Translations under genes and position numbers: made by a program | Shown: positions 56,551 through 64,000 of the stretch, in pieces | How the letters are laid out: each line of letters opens with the position of its first letter | How positions within the stretch are numbered: position 1 is the first letter of the stretch | Source of the DNA: Burkholderiaceae bacterium | Lineage (GTDB): Bacteria > Pseudomonadota > Gammaproteobacteria > Burkholderiales > Burkholderiaceae_C | Direction: 5' to 3' | DNA: 64,000 nt | NCBI GenBank assembly: GCA_026125795.1 | Contig: JAHCKM010000001.1 | Coordinates: 372,001 to 436,000, forward strand | The notes under the pieces: model-generated | Databases searched by the model: none | What the model saw: the letters and a program-made list of their open reading frames with translations, nothing else | What the model was told of the DNA's origin: nothing

Positions 56551-57459
56551 ATGTCGCTGCCGCTGATCGATCTGTCTGCCGGCACCCGTGCGTTGCACGC
56601 GGCCGCGATCGACCATGCGCTGCGGGGCCCGGGCTTCTTCGCGGTCCGCGGCCATGGTGTGGACGCCGGCGCGCGCGATGCGGTCTTCAATGCCGCGCAT
56701 CGCTTCTTCGCGCTGCCCGATGACACCAAGGCGCGCTGGCATGTCGATCTTCACCCCACCGGACTCAAGCGCGGGTTCGATCCGATCGGCTGGCAGGCGC
56801 TCGACGTGGGCCAGCCGCACGACCTGAAGGAGAGCTACTACATCGGCGTCGAAGCGATCGGCCCGAACCAATGGCCTGACGAAGCGCTGGTGCCGGGCTT
56901 TTGCGTCGCCTGCCACGGCTACATGCACGCGATGGAGTCGGTGGCCCGCCGCCTGATGGGTCTGTTCGAGCTGGCGTTGGGACTTCGTGCGGGTCATTTC
57001 GACGGCTTCATGCGCCATCCCACCTGCACCACGCGGCTGTTGCACTACCCGCCGCAGCCGGCCGATGCCGCGCCGGGCCAGATCGGCTGCGGCGCGCACA
57101 CCGACTGGGGCGCGCTGACGCTGCTGGCGCAGGACGAGGCCGGCGGTCTGCAGGTGCAGACCGCCGACGGCTGGATCGACGTGCCGCCGGACCCCGAGGT
57201 GTTGATCGTCAATGCCGGCGACATGATGCCGCGCTGGACCAACGACCGCTGGCGCTCGACGCCGCACCGCGTGATCAACCGCCACGGCGGTCGCGACCGC
57301 TGGTCGATCGCCTACTTCTTCGATCTCGACGCCGAGGCGTCGATCGAGCCGCTGCCGGTGTGCGTGAGCGCCACCAATCCGCCGCGGTACCCGCCGATCA
57401 CCGCGGGACAGCACTTGGTGGAGATGTACCTCCGCACCACCGTAACGCGCGTGTCTTGA
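56551..57459 (+). CDS. 2-oxoglutarate/Fe(II) oxygenase, isopenicillin-N-synthase-like
   Basis: A 302-residue double-stranded beta-helix oxygenase. The iron ligands are H183 and D185 (GAHTDWGALTLL) and H239 (RSTPHRVIN). The 2-oxoglutarate Arg and Ser lie in DRWSIAYFF. The N-terminal DIOX_N domain (LPLIDLS...RGPGFFAVRGHGV) is typical. ATG 56551. The substrate is unknown; neighbours give no pathway hint. It converges with the histidine kinase. Confidence 0.92.
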   Translation: MSLPLIDLSAGTRALHAAAIDHALRGPGFFAVRGHGVDAGARDAVFNAAHRFFALPDDTKARWHVDLHPTGLKRGFDPIGWQALDVGQPHDLKESYYIGVEAIGPNQWPDEALVPGFCVACHGYMHAMESVARRLMGLFELALGLRAGHFDGFMRHPTCTTRLLHYPPQPADAAPGQIGCGAHTDWGALTLLAQDEAGGLQVQTADGWIDVPPDPEVLIVNAGDMMPRWTNDRWRSTPHRVINRHGGRDRWSIAYFFDLDAEASIEPLPVCVSATNPPRYPPITAGQHLVEMYLRTTVTRVS

Positions 57460-57471
57460 GCCCTTGCGCGG

Positions 57472-59673
57472 TCAAGCCGCGGTGGTGCGCGCCCCGGAGA
57501 TCAGCCTCTCGATGTCCTCGAGCATCGCGGGCTTGGTGAGGTGGCCGTCGAAGCCGGCTTCCATCGCGCGCCGCCGGTCGTCCTGCTGGCCCCAACCGGT
57601 GATGGCGATGAGCCGCATGCCGTCGCCCCACGGTTGCGCGCGGATGTGCTGCGCGACGTCGTAGCCGTTCAAGCGCGGCATGCCCACGTCGAGCAACGCC
57701 ACCGCCGGTTGGAACGCCCGCGCGACCTCCACCGCCTCGCGGCCGTCACGTGCCACCCGCACGTCGTAGCCCGACGCGAGCAGCAAGGCGGCCAGTGAAT
57801 CGACGGCGTCGGCGTTGTCGTCGGCCACCAGGATGCGCAGTGCCTCGGGTTTGCGCAGCGCGCCGGAGCGCGCGTGCGTCGCGGCCACGGCCGGCAAGGA
57901 TGCCACCGGCAGCTCGACGCTAAACACCGATCCATGCCCCGTGCCGGCACTGTCCGCCGTCACCGTGCCGCCGTGCAGCTCGACCAGGTTCTTCACCAGA
58001 AACAGGCCGATGCCGAGGCCGCCCTGCGCGCGCTGCAGGGCCGGTGTCGATTGCGAGAACAGCTCGAACAGGTGCGGCAGGTCGTGCGGCGCGATGCCGA
58101 TGCCGTTGTCGGTCACCGACACCGTCACGCGCCCATCGACACAATCGGCGCCGAGCGCGATCGTGCCGCCTTCATCGGTGTAGCGCGCCGCGTTGTTGAG
58201 CAGGTTGGAGAACACCTGGGCCAGGCGCACTGGGTCGGCGTCGACGAACACCTCATCCGGTGGGAGCTTCAGCTGCAGACGATGGCGCGCGCGCTCGAGC
58301 AGCGGCCGGCTGGTCTCCACCGCGGCCTCGACAACGGAGGCCAGGCTGACGCGCTGGCGTCGCAGCTCGAACTTGTTGCTGGTGATGCGGCCCACGTCGA
58401 GCAGGTCATCCAGCAGGCGCGACATGTGGCGCACCTGGCGTTCCATCACCTCGCGCGCCCAGACCAGCTGGGGATCGGAGATGCCCGACTTCTTCAGCAG
58501 TGCGACGCTGCTCAGCAGCGGCGCGAGCGGGTTGCGCAGCTCGTGCGCGAGCGTGGCGAGGAACTCGTCCTTGCGCCGGTCGGCGAGCTGCAGCGCCTCG
58601 GCGGCCTGGCGTGCGTCGTGCACGTCGAACGTGCACCCGGTGTAGCCCAGACACTCACCGTCGGCGGCCAGCCGGGGCTCGGCCACCGAGCGCATCCAGC
58701 GGTAGGCGCCGTCGTGACGACGGAAGCGGAACTCCATCGCAAACGGCTCGGCACGCGTGACGGCGTGCCGGTAGGCCTCGACGTAGGCGACACGGTCGTC
58801 CGGGTGCACATGCAGGGTCCAGTCGTATCCGGCCACGTCCAGCTGGCGCTGCGCGCCCACGAACTCCAGGTAGGCGCGGTTGACGAACACCGCGCCCGAC
58901 GCGTCGTTCAGCCACATCAGCACCGGTGCGCTGTCGGCAATGGTCCGGAAGCGCTGCTCGCTCTCGGCAAGCGCGGTGTTGCGCTGGTGGATCTCCTGCA
59001 GCATGCGGTTGAAGGCGTCGGCCAGTGCGCCGATCTCGTCCTCGCTGGTCTTGCGCGCGCGCACGGTGAAATCGCCGCCCTGCAGCACGCTGCGCGCCGC
59101 GTCGGCAACCTCGAGGATGGGGCGCGTGACGGCGCGTTGCAGCCAGGCCGACAGCAGCAGGGCTGCTGCCAGCGCGGCCACCATCGCGGCGCCGAGGATG
59201 CCGAGAAAATCGGACAAACGTTCAGCCCGGCCGTCGTGCGCATCGAGGAACACGGTGCCCAACCGCTCGCCGCGTTCGACGATGGGATGGAAGTAGTGGA
59301 TGCGCCCGCGCTCGATGCGGTGCCCCGCCGGCGCGGCGCGCGCGGGCACGTCGAAGCCGGGATCGCGGTAGGCGGCGAACAGCGTGCCGTCGGCCCGGTA
59401 CACGGCGGCGGCGCCGATGGTCGGCACGGGCTTCAGCGTGTCGAGCACCGCCTGCGCCTCCTTGGCGTCGTTGAACAGCAGCGTGGCGACGCTGGCGCTG
59501 CTGATGATGGTGGCGTTGCTGTGCAGGTCCTGCAGGCGCCTCGCGCGATAGTCGCTCGCGTCGTAGTAGACGAGCGCCGCGCCGCTGACCAGCAGCGCCA
59601 CGAGCGTGGTGGCGATGGCGAATGCCGTCACGCGGTGGCGCAGCGAGCGGCGCAGGAAGGCCGGCAGCTTCAC
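57472..59673 (-). CDS. Hybrid sensor histidine kinase with CHASE8-like sensor
   Basis: A 733-residue hybrid kinase. TM1 is at about 15-37; a periplasmic CHASE8-like domain (NATIISSASVATLLFNDAKEA) is at about 38-158; TM2 at about 158-178; HAMP at about 178-232; PAS at about 240-355 with a PAC region; HisKA with H377 in FLATLAHELRNPLAP; HATPase with NLLNNAARYT, TDNGIGIA and GGLGIGLFLVK; and a C-terminal receiver with D662 (ALLDVGMPRLNG) and K714. The start is GTG 59673, overlapping the yfiR stop (GTGA). It lacks an output domain, so phosphotransfer to a partner is expected. Confidence 0.92.
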   Translation of the reverse strand: MKLPAFLRRSLRHRVTAFAIATTLVALLVSGAALVYYDASDYRARRLQDLHSNATIISSASVATLLFNDAKEAQAVLDTLKPVPTIGAAAVYRADGTLFAAYRDPGFDVPARAAPAGHRIERGRIHYFHPIVERGERLGTVFLDAHDGRAERLSDFLGILGAAMVAALAAALLLSAWLQRAVTRPILEVADAARSVLQGGDFTVRARKTSEDEIGALADAFNRMLQEIHQRNTALAESEQRFRTIADSAPVLMWLNDASGAVFVNRAYLEFVGAQRQLDVAGYDWTLHVHPDDRVAYVEAYRHAVTRAEPFAMEFRFRRHDGAYRWMRSVAEPRLAADGECLGYTGCTFDVHDARQAAEALQLADRRKDEFLATLAHELRNPLAPLLSSVALLKKSGISDPQLVWAREVMERQVRHMSRLLDDLLDVGRITSNKFELRRQRVSLASVVEAAVETSRPLLERARHRLQLKLPPDEVFVDADPVRLAQVFSNLLNNAARYTDEGGTIALGADCVDGRVTVSVTDNGIGIAPHDLPHLFELFSQSTPALQRAQGGLGIGLFLVKNLVELHGGTVTADSAGTGHGSVFSVELPVASLPAVAATHARSGALRKPEALRILVADDNADAVDSLAALLLASGYDVRVARDGREAVEVARAFQPAVALLDVGMPRLNGYDVAQHIRAQPWGDGMRLIAITGWGQQDDRRRAMEAGFDGHLTKPAMLEDIERLISGARTTAA

Positions 59674-60194
59674 GGCATGGTCCCCCGCACGTGCTGCGCG
59701 ACCGCCAGCATGCGGGCGCCGATGCGCACCTTGGCGCGTTCGGCTGCCGGCAGCGACACCTCGAATCGCACGCGCCCGTCGGCGATGAGAAAGTTGATCG
59801 CCGCGCCGCGGTCGAGCGCGCTGCCCGACTCGCCGACCACCAGAACCCCTTGCCTGGCCAGAGCCGCGATGCGGTCGGACTGCTCGCGCCCGACCATCAC
59901 GAGGTGCACGCCGTTCGGTGACTCGCCGGGCAGGAGCCGGCGCACGGACACGTCCCGGCCCTCGACGTTGCGGCCGGGCACCACGCGCTCGAGCTCGCCG
60001 GCCACGGCCTCTGCGCCGACGAACCCGACGACGATCGGTCCGCTCGACGGCTGCGGCCACTCGATGAACGAGAGAAAGCGAAACAGGAAGGCGGCCTTCA
60101 CCGCGTGCTCCTGCGCCGTCTGCGCAAGCGCGGGCATGCAGGCCGCCGCCAACGCCCACGCGAGCAGGAGTCTGGAGATGTCGTGGCAGCGCAA
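59670..60194 (-). CDS. YfiR-family periplasmic protein
   Basis: A 174-residue YfiR (DUF4154) protein. A signal peptide (LLLAWALAAACMPALAQ) is followed by the family opening QEHAVKAAFLFRFLSFIEWP and the ending AINFLIADGRVRFEVSLPAAERAKVRIGARML. In Pseudomonas YfiR represses the CHASE8-HAMP-GGDEF protein YfiN. Here the coupled downstream gene is a CHASE8-like hybrid histidine kinase, so YfiR probably controls kinase activity from the periplasm (inference). Confidence 0.92.
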   Translation of the reverse strand: MRCHDISRLLLAWALAAACMPALAQTAQEHAVKAAFLFRFLSFIEWPQPSSGPIVVGFVGAEAVAGELERVVPGRNVEGRDVSVRRLLPGESPNGVHLVMVGREQSDRIAALARQGVLVVGESGSALDRGAAINFLIADGRVRFEVSLPAAERAKVRIGARMLAVAQHVRGTMP

Positions 60195-60433
60195 GGCGCA
60201 CGCTCACAACGGCGCTGCGAACGACCGGGCGCCGGTGCGAGCGGTCCATGCGCGCGCACCCAGAGTCCAACGAAGACCTGTTCTCATGGTCGTCTTCGAT
60301 CCCTTGTCCGCGCTAGCGGCGTCTGCGACGGGCCGCTGATCCGCACCCGCGGGAGCAGCGATCGATTCTAGGGAAACGGTCACTCAGGCGCGCGCGCCCG
60401 TGCCGCGAGTGGATTTGCCCTCCACCGGGCGCT

Positions 60434-61252
60434 TCAGGTGCGCCAGACGCGCGGCCGCGTGTCGGGCAGGGACCACGCTTGCATGCGCCAATGTGCGCGC
60501 ACCGCCTGGGCCAGCGCGATCAGCGGCTCGGTGCGGTCGGCCAGTGCCCGCAGCACGACCAGGCGCTGCTGCAGGCAGGTGGCACCGGCGGCCTGCATGG
60601 TCGCAGACTCGCGCGCGGCCTCGAGCAGCGCGTTGGCGCGAGTGGTGTGCAACGGCTGGGCAGCCGCGAACCACATGGTCAGCCAAGCGCTGTGGCCGCC
60701 GAGGCCCAGGGGCGACTGCAACAAACGCGTGTCGCCGCCATTGATCGCGCCGCGCTCGAGCCAGTGGCCGGGCCAATGCAGCTGCTGCGTGAAGCGGCCC
60801 GCGGTGAAGCGTTCGGCGGCGGCCGGCAGGCCGAGCGCGATCACGTCCCAGCCGATCATCTCGGCACCGTCGTCGAGCTCGAACTCGATCTTGTTGTCGG
60901 CCACGCAGCCGCTGTGCACGATGGTTTCCAGCGGCAGCCACTCCAGGCGCGCCCCGGCGCCCAGATGCGCCTCGACCGCCTGGGCGGCATCCCGGCCGTC
61001 GCTGCGGTAGAAACGCGTCGCGCCAGGGGTGGTGAGCACGGCGTGCGCGCCCGGCTGCAACGCCAACCCGACCTGCAGCCGATCGCCGCCGACGATGCCC
61101 CCCGGCGGGTGCACGATCACCTGGTGCGCGATCGCGTCGCCCTCCGGGTACAGCGTCTTGAGCACCCGCAGCGGCCCTTCATGCTGCGCATGCACGGTGC
61201 AGCGGCCGTCGTCGAGGCGCACCGTCAGCGCCAGCCGGGCATGCCAGCTCAA
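60434..61252 (-). CDS. ureD: Urease accessory protein UreD
   Basis: A 272-residue UreD, scaffold of the UreDFG nickel-loading complex. HPPGGIVGGDRLQVGLALQPGAHAVLTTPGATRFYRS is the family core, and LEWLPLETIVHSGCV follows. It is separated from ureABC/EFG by the urt operon and other genes. Instead it is coupled (ATGA) behind a deaminase and an ABC importer. Confidence 0.95.
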   Translation of the reverse strand: MSWHARLALTVRLDDGRCTVHAQHEGPLRVLKTLYPEGDAIAHQVIVHPPGGIVGGDRLQVGLALQPGAHAVLTTPGATRFYRSDGRDAAQAVEAHLGAGARLEWLPLETIVHSGCVADNKIEFELDDGAEMIGWDVIALGLPAAAERFTAGRFTQQLHWPGHWLERGAINGGDTRLLQSPLGLGGHSAWLTMWFAAAQPLHTTRANALLEAARESATMQAAGATCLQQRLVVLRALADRTEPLIALAQAVRAHWRMQAWSLPDTRPRVWRT

Positions 61253-61725
61253 CGCGGCTTCCAGAACGCCTGGTGCAGCGCGGCAATCTCGTCAGCCACC
61301 GCCGCCACCGGACCGGTCACCTGCACCGCCTTCTGGCCGCGCGCGAACACGTCGCGGCACGGCAGGTCAAGCGTCGGGTTCTCCGGATGCGCGCCGGTGT
61401 GGGCCAGCAGCTCACGCTCGCCGATGCCATACACCACGTGGCCGATGTGCGCCCAGTAGATCGTGCCGGCGCACATGACGCACGGCTCGACCGTGGTCAC
61501 CAGCGTGCAGTTCCACAGATCGGCCGCTGCATGGCGTCGCGCCGCTTCACGCGCCAGCACCGACTCGGCGTGGTCGACCGGGTCGACGTTGCCTTGCTCC
61601 AGCAGGACCGTCTCGCCATCGGGTGCCACCAGCAGCGCGCCGAACGGATGGCGGCCGGCGTCCATCGCGGCTTGCGCCACCGCATTGGCGCGGCGCAAAT
61701 GGCGCAGCATCTGGGCCTGCGTCAT
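61249..61725 (-). CDS. CMP/dCMP-type zinc deaminase (nucleobase deaminase)
   Basis: A 158-residue cytidine-deaminase-fold enzyme. Zinc and catalytic residues are H52 and E54 (DHAES) and C82/C85 (EPCVMC). The layout resembles small guanine or cytosine deaminases more than TadA: the TadA RNA-binding C-terminus is absent, and the chain ends FARGQKAVQVTGPV...ALHQAFWKP. ATG 61725 overlaps the permease stop (TGATG), and its own stop overlaps ureD (ATGA). This coupling to an importer and to urease maturation suggests use of an imported nitrogenous base. Substrate not determined. Confidence 0.88.
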   Translation of the reverse strand: MTQAQMLRHLRRANAVAQAAMDAGRHPFGALLVAPDGETVLLEQGNVDPVDHAESVLAREAARRHAAADLWNCTLVTTVEPCVMCAGTIYWAHIGHVVYGIGERELLAHTGAHPENPTLDLPCRDVFARGQKAVQVTGPVAAVADEIAALHQAFWKPR

Positions 61726-62495
61726 CACACCGCCTGCGAGCCGCGGTGCGCCCACCCGGTGGTGCGCTTCTCGATCCACGAGAACAGCTCGTACATGCCC
61801 ATCGCCATCGCGCCGATCGTGACCAGGCCGGCAAAGGCCAGCGGCATGCGCTGCTGGCTGCCGGCGGTCTGCATCAGGTAGCCGATGCCGGAGTCGCCGG
61901 CCGTCATCTCGGCCAGCACGGTGCCGACGAAGGCGAGCGTGATCGCGATCTTCAGCGAGCCGTAGAAGTACGGCATCGAGCGCGGCAGGCCCACCTTGAT
62001 GAGCACGTCCCAGCGCCGCGCGCCAAGCACGCGCAGCACGTCTTCAAGCTCGGGCTCCAGCGTGGCCAGCCCGGTGGCGATGTTGACGGTGATCGGGAAG
62101 AACGAAATCAGGAACGCGGTCAGGATGCCGGGCCCGAGGCCGATGCCGAACCACACCACCAGGATCGGCACCACCGCGGCCTTGGGCACCGCGTTGAACG
62201 CCACCATCAGCGGATAGAGCGAGGTGTAGGCCAGGCGCGAGCTGCCGATGAGAAAACCGAGCAGCACGCCCACCACGATCGACAGCGCGAAGCCGAGCAT
62301 CGTGACCCAGAAGGTCTTCCACGCCGCCTCGATCAGCGGCGCCTTGAACTCGATGAACTGCAGCGCGATCTGCCACGGGCTGGGGAAGATGTACTCGGCG
62401 ATGCCGAACGCCACCACGAAGAGCTGCCACAGCAGCAGCACGGCGGCCAGCACGATCAGCGGCGACCAGCGCTCGACGTTTTTCGTGATCTTCAT
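61725..62495 (-). CDS. ABC transporter permease, NitT/TauT type
   Basis: A 256-residue SsuC/TauC-like permease with about six membrane segments. The EAA loop region reads LEDVLRVLGARRWDVLIKVGLPRSMPYFY, the sequence the ATPase contacts. FNAVPKAAVVPILVVWFGIG is typical of NitT/TauT permeases. ATG 62495 gives MKITKNVERW; a longer frame overlaps the ATPase gene. It is coupled to the deaminase. Confidence 0.93.
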   Translation of the reverse strand: MKITKNVERWSPLIVLAAVLLLWQLFVVAFGIAEYIFPSPWQIALQFIEFKAPLIEAAWKTFWVTMLGFALSIVVGVLLGFLIGSSRLAYTSLYPLMVAFNAVPKAAVVPILVVWFGIGLGPGILTAFLISFFPITVNIATGLATLEPELEDVLRVLGARRWDVLIKVGLPRSMPYFYGSLKIAITLAFVGTVLAEMTAGDSGIGYLMQTAGSQQRMPLAFAGLVTIGAMAMGMYELFSWIEKRTTGWAHRGSQAV

Positions 62496-62505
62496 GGTCG
62501 AGTGA

Positions 62506-63324
62506 TCACTGCGGCACCGCGGACGCGCCCGCCTTGCCACGCACCGCGCCGATGTGGCCGCGCAGCTCGTGCACGATGTCTGTGAACTGCGGCGTGTAGG
62601 TCACCTCGAGGTCGCGCGGACGCGGCAGGTCGATCTCGCGCTTGACCACGAAGCGGCCCGGGCTCCTGCTCATGCAGTACACGGTGTCGGCCAGGAACAC
62701 GCTCTCGCGCAGGTCATGGGTCACCAGGATCACGTTGAACTTCTGCGCCGCGTGCAGGTCGCGCAGCGCGCACCACAGCTCCTCGCGCGTGAACGCATCG
62801 AGCGCACCGAACGGCTCGTCGAGCAGCAGCATCTTGGGCTCGTGCACGAGCGCGCGGCAGATGCTGGCGCGCTGCTGCATGCCACCCGACAGCTGCCACG
62901 GAAACTTGTCCTCGTAGCCGCCCAGGCCCACACTCTTCAGCAGCGCGATCGCCTTGGCCTCGTACTCCTTGCGCTTGCTCTTGAACGTGGAACGGTACGG
63001 CTCCACGATCTCCAGCGGCAGCAGCACGTTGTGCAGCGTGGTGCGCCACGGCAGCAGGCTCGGCGCCTGGAACGCCATGCCGCTGATCTTGAGCGGCCCG
63101 TTCACCAGCTTGCCATCGATCTGGATCGTGCCCTTGCTCGGCATCTTCAAGCCGGTGGTCAGCTTCATGAACGTCGACTTGCCGCAACCGCTTGGGCCGA
63201 CGATGGCGATGAACTCGCCCTGGTTCACTTGCAGCGAGATGTCTTCGACTGCGAAGTGTCCTTGCGCCAGCAGCTCGTCGTTGTAAGCGAGCCAGACGTT
63301 CTTGAAGTCGACGAACGCGTTCAT
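62506..63324 (-). CDS. ABC transporter ATPase, NitT/TauT type
   Basis: A 272-residue SsuB/TauB-like ATPase. Walker A is GPSGCGKST (43-51), the Q-loop FQAPSLLPWRT, signature LSGGMQQRASICRAL, Walker B MLLLDEPFGALDA, H-loop VTHDLRESVFLADTV. ATG 63324 gives MNAFVDFKNVWL; the longer frame to 63861 is derived from the repeat upstream. It is preceded by the long structured repeat, which separates it from the substrate-binding protein gene. Confidence 0.94.
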   Translation of the reverse strand: MNAFVDFKNVWLAYNDELLAQGHFAVEDISLQVNQGEFIAIVGPSGCGKSTFMKLTTGLKMPSKGTIQIDGKLVNGPLKISGMAFQAPSLLPWRTTLHNVLLPLEIVEPYRSTFKSKRKEYEAKAIALLKSVGLGGYEDKFPWQLSGGMQQRASICRALVHEPKMLLLDEPFGALDAFTREELWCALRDLHAAQKFNVILVTHDLRESVFLADTVYCMSRSPGRFVVKREIDLPRPRDLEVTYTPQFTDIVHELRGHIGAVRGKAGASAVPQ

Positions 63325-63333
63325 GCGTCGATT

Positions 63334-63857
63334 GAGCGAGCAAGGCCGCGGCCGGGTGTGCGCCGGCGCTCGGCTGCAGCGGTCGGCCTGCGGCCGACTC
63401 CCCTGCGGTGCTCGATCGCATGGCCCGCGTCGAAACTCGCTCCGCTCACTTCGTTCGCTGTGCTCGAACAGTCGACGCGAGTCAGATGTTGAAGCGCGCG
63501 CTGCGCGCGCGCGGCCATGCGCTCTGCGGTCCTCGGCGCCGCAGATGTCGCTGCCGGCGCACACCCGACCGCGGCTTTGCCGATGCAACGAGGTGTTTGT
63601 CGACCCACACCACGAGAGGTGCTGCGCGGTGGGCGGTACCCGGTGGCGGCGACTTGTGGGGCGGCGAGAAGCGCAGCGACACAAGGGGAAGTCCGGCGCC
63701 GCAGGCGCTGGACCGGCGAGAAGCCATGAAGCAGTGGCCCGTTCAGGGCCGCTGCGAGCGGCATCGCAGCCGCCCTTGTGGCGCGAGCATCGCAGCGCAG
63801 TCGGCCTGCAAGGCCGACCGACCCAGTAGGAGCCGCTACCGGGTACCGCCCACCGCG
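63334..63857 (-). repeat. Long structured intergenic repeat, copy B (5' of importer ATPase)
   Basis: About 520 nt fill the gap between the substrate-binding protein and ATPase genes. Hairpins (plus-strand coordinates) are at 63382-63398, 63494-63512, 63691-63713, 63731-63755 and 63800-63818, in the same order as in copy A when read with the genes. Positions 63345-63563 match copy A with six substitutions and no gap; the remainder is diverged but collinear. Except for 9 nt before the ATPase start, little else lies in this gene-free interval. Confidence 0.9.
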
Positions 63858-63877
63858 CCACGCCACTGATGGAAGAG

Positions 63878-64000
63878 TCACTTCTTCCCAGCAGGCAGGA
63901 TGTTCAACTCAGCCTTGGCCGGCAGATAAGCGTCACTCCACACCGCTGCAGCATCGACCCGCGTCTTGGTCGCGAACGCATCCGACACCTGCGACGCCAT
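63878..64000 (-). CDS. ABC transporter substrate-binding protein, C-terminal end (partial)
   Basis: The last 40 codons of a gene that begins beyond the right edge. The frame ends VWSDAYLPAKAELNILPAGKK and a TGA at 63878-63880. Position upstream of the NitT/TauT-type ATPase and permease, plus the Lys-rich end, fit a periplasmic substrate-binding protein (NMT1/SsuA-like). The ligand cannot be judged from this piece. Confidence 0.65.
   Translation of the reverse strand: MASQVSDAFATKTRVDAAAVWSDAYLPAKAELNILPAGKK

Overview
The window is high-GC, densely coded DNA of a betaproteobacterium, almost certainly order Burkholderiales (Comamonadaceae or Rubrivivax/Leptothrix-like). The pointers are the gene orders yceF | yceD-rpmF-plsX-fabH-fabD-fabG-acpP-fabF-(small membrane protein)-rpoE-rseA-rseB-degP and lepA-lepB-DUF4845-rnc-era-recO-pdxJ-acpS-nagZ, a MarR-type EPS-associated regulator, and linked urtABCDE and urease genes. 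Genus is inference. No rRNA, tRNA, CRISPR, transposase or phage gene was seen.

Layout. (1) 1-10.75 kb, minus strand: a surface-polysaccharide operon reading wza, wzz, rmlB, rmlD, rmlA, rmlC, MarR-like regulator, sugar aminotransferase, WbqC-like protein and two tandem paralogous beta-propeller proteins, the last cut by the window edge. RmlB product can feed both dTDP-rhamnose (RmlC/D) and a 4-amino-4,6-dideoxy sugar (aminotransferase plus WbqC). (2) 10.9-13.5 kb: divergent wecA-like phosphoglycosyl transferase and a DEAD-box helicase. (3) 13.5-24.2 kb: RsmI-like methylase and Maf/YceF (minus), then the fatty-acid cluster and the sigma-E regulon head. (4) 24.3-34.5 kb: degP/mucD, lepA, lepB, rnc, era, recO, pdxJ, acpS, nagZ. 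(5) 34.5-42.4 kb: rne with a long leader, divergent rluC, HAD phosphatase, Rieske protein, S49 peptidase, GST, LysM/BON protein. (6) 42.5-54.8 kb: urease ureABC and ureEFG on minus, interrupted by an opposite-strand hydrolase, and divergent urtABCDE on plus. (7) 54.8-60.2 kb: lipoprotein, GST, 2-oxoglutarate oxygenase, and a YfiR/hybrid histidine kinase pair. (8) 60.4-64 kb, minus: an ABC importer, a nucleobase-type deaminase and ureD in one overlapping operon.

The nitrogen region is the most coherent accessory system. Urea is imported by UrtABCDE and hydrolysed by urease. Two face-to-face sigma-54-type promoters lie between ureA and urtA. A second importer with a deaminase is translationally coupled to ureD, which suggests that another nitrogen compound is funnelled to ammonia and urea.

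The most unusual structure is a roughly 520-bp hairpin-rich element. It is present twice, in inverted orientation on the chromosome but in the same orientation relative to the downstream gene: just 5' of urtC and just 5' of the second importer's ATPase gene. The gene-proximal 219 nt of the copies differ at six positions without gaps. The distal halves have diverged, yet two hairpins keep pairing through compensatory changes. Smaller hairpin repeats occupy many other intergenic gaps. Identities and counts are from reading by eye, without database searches.
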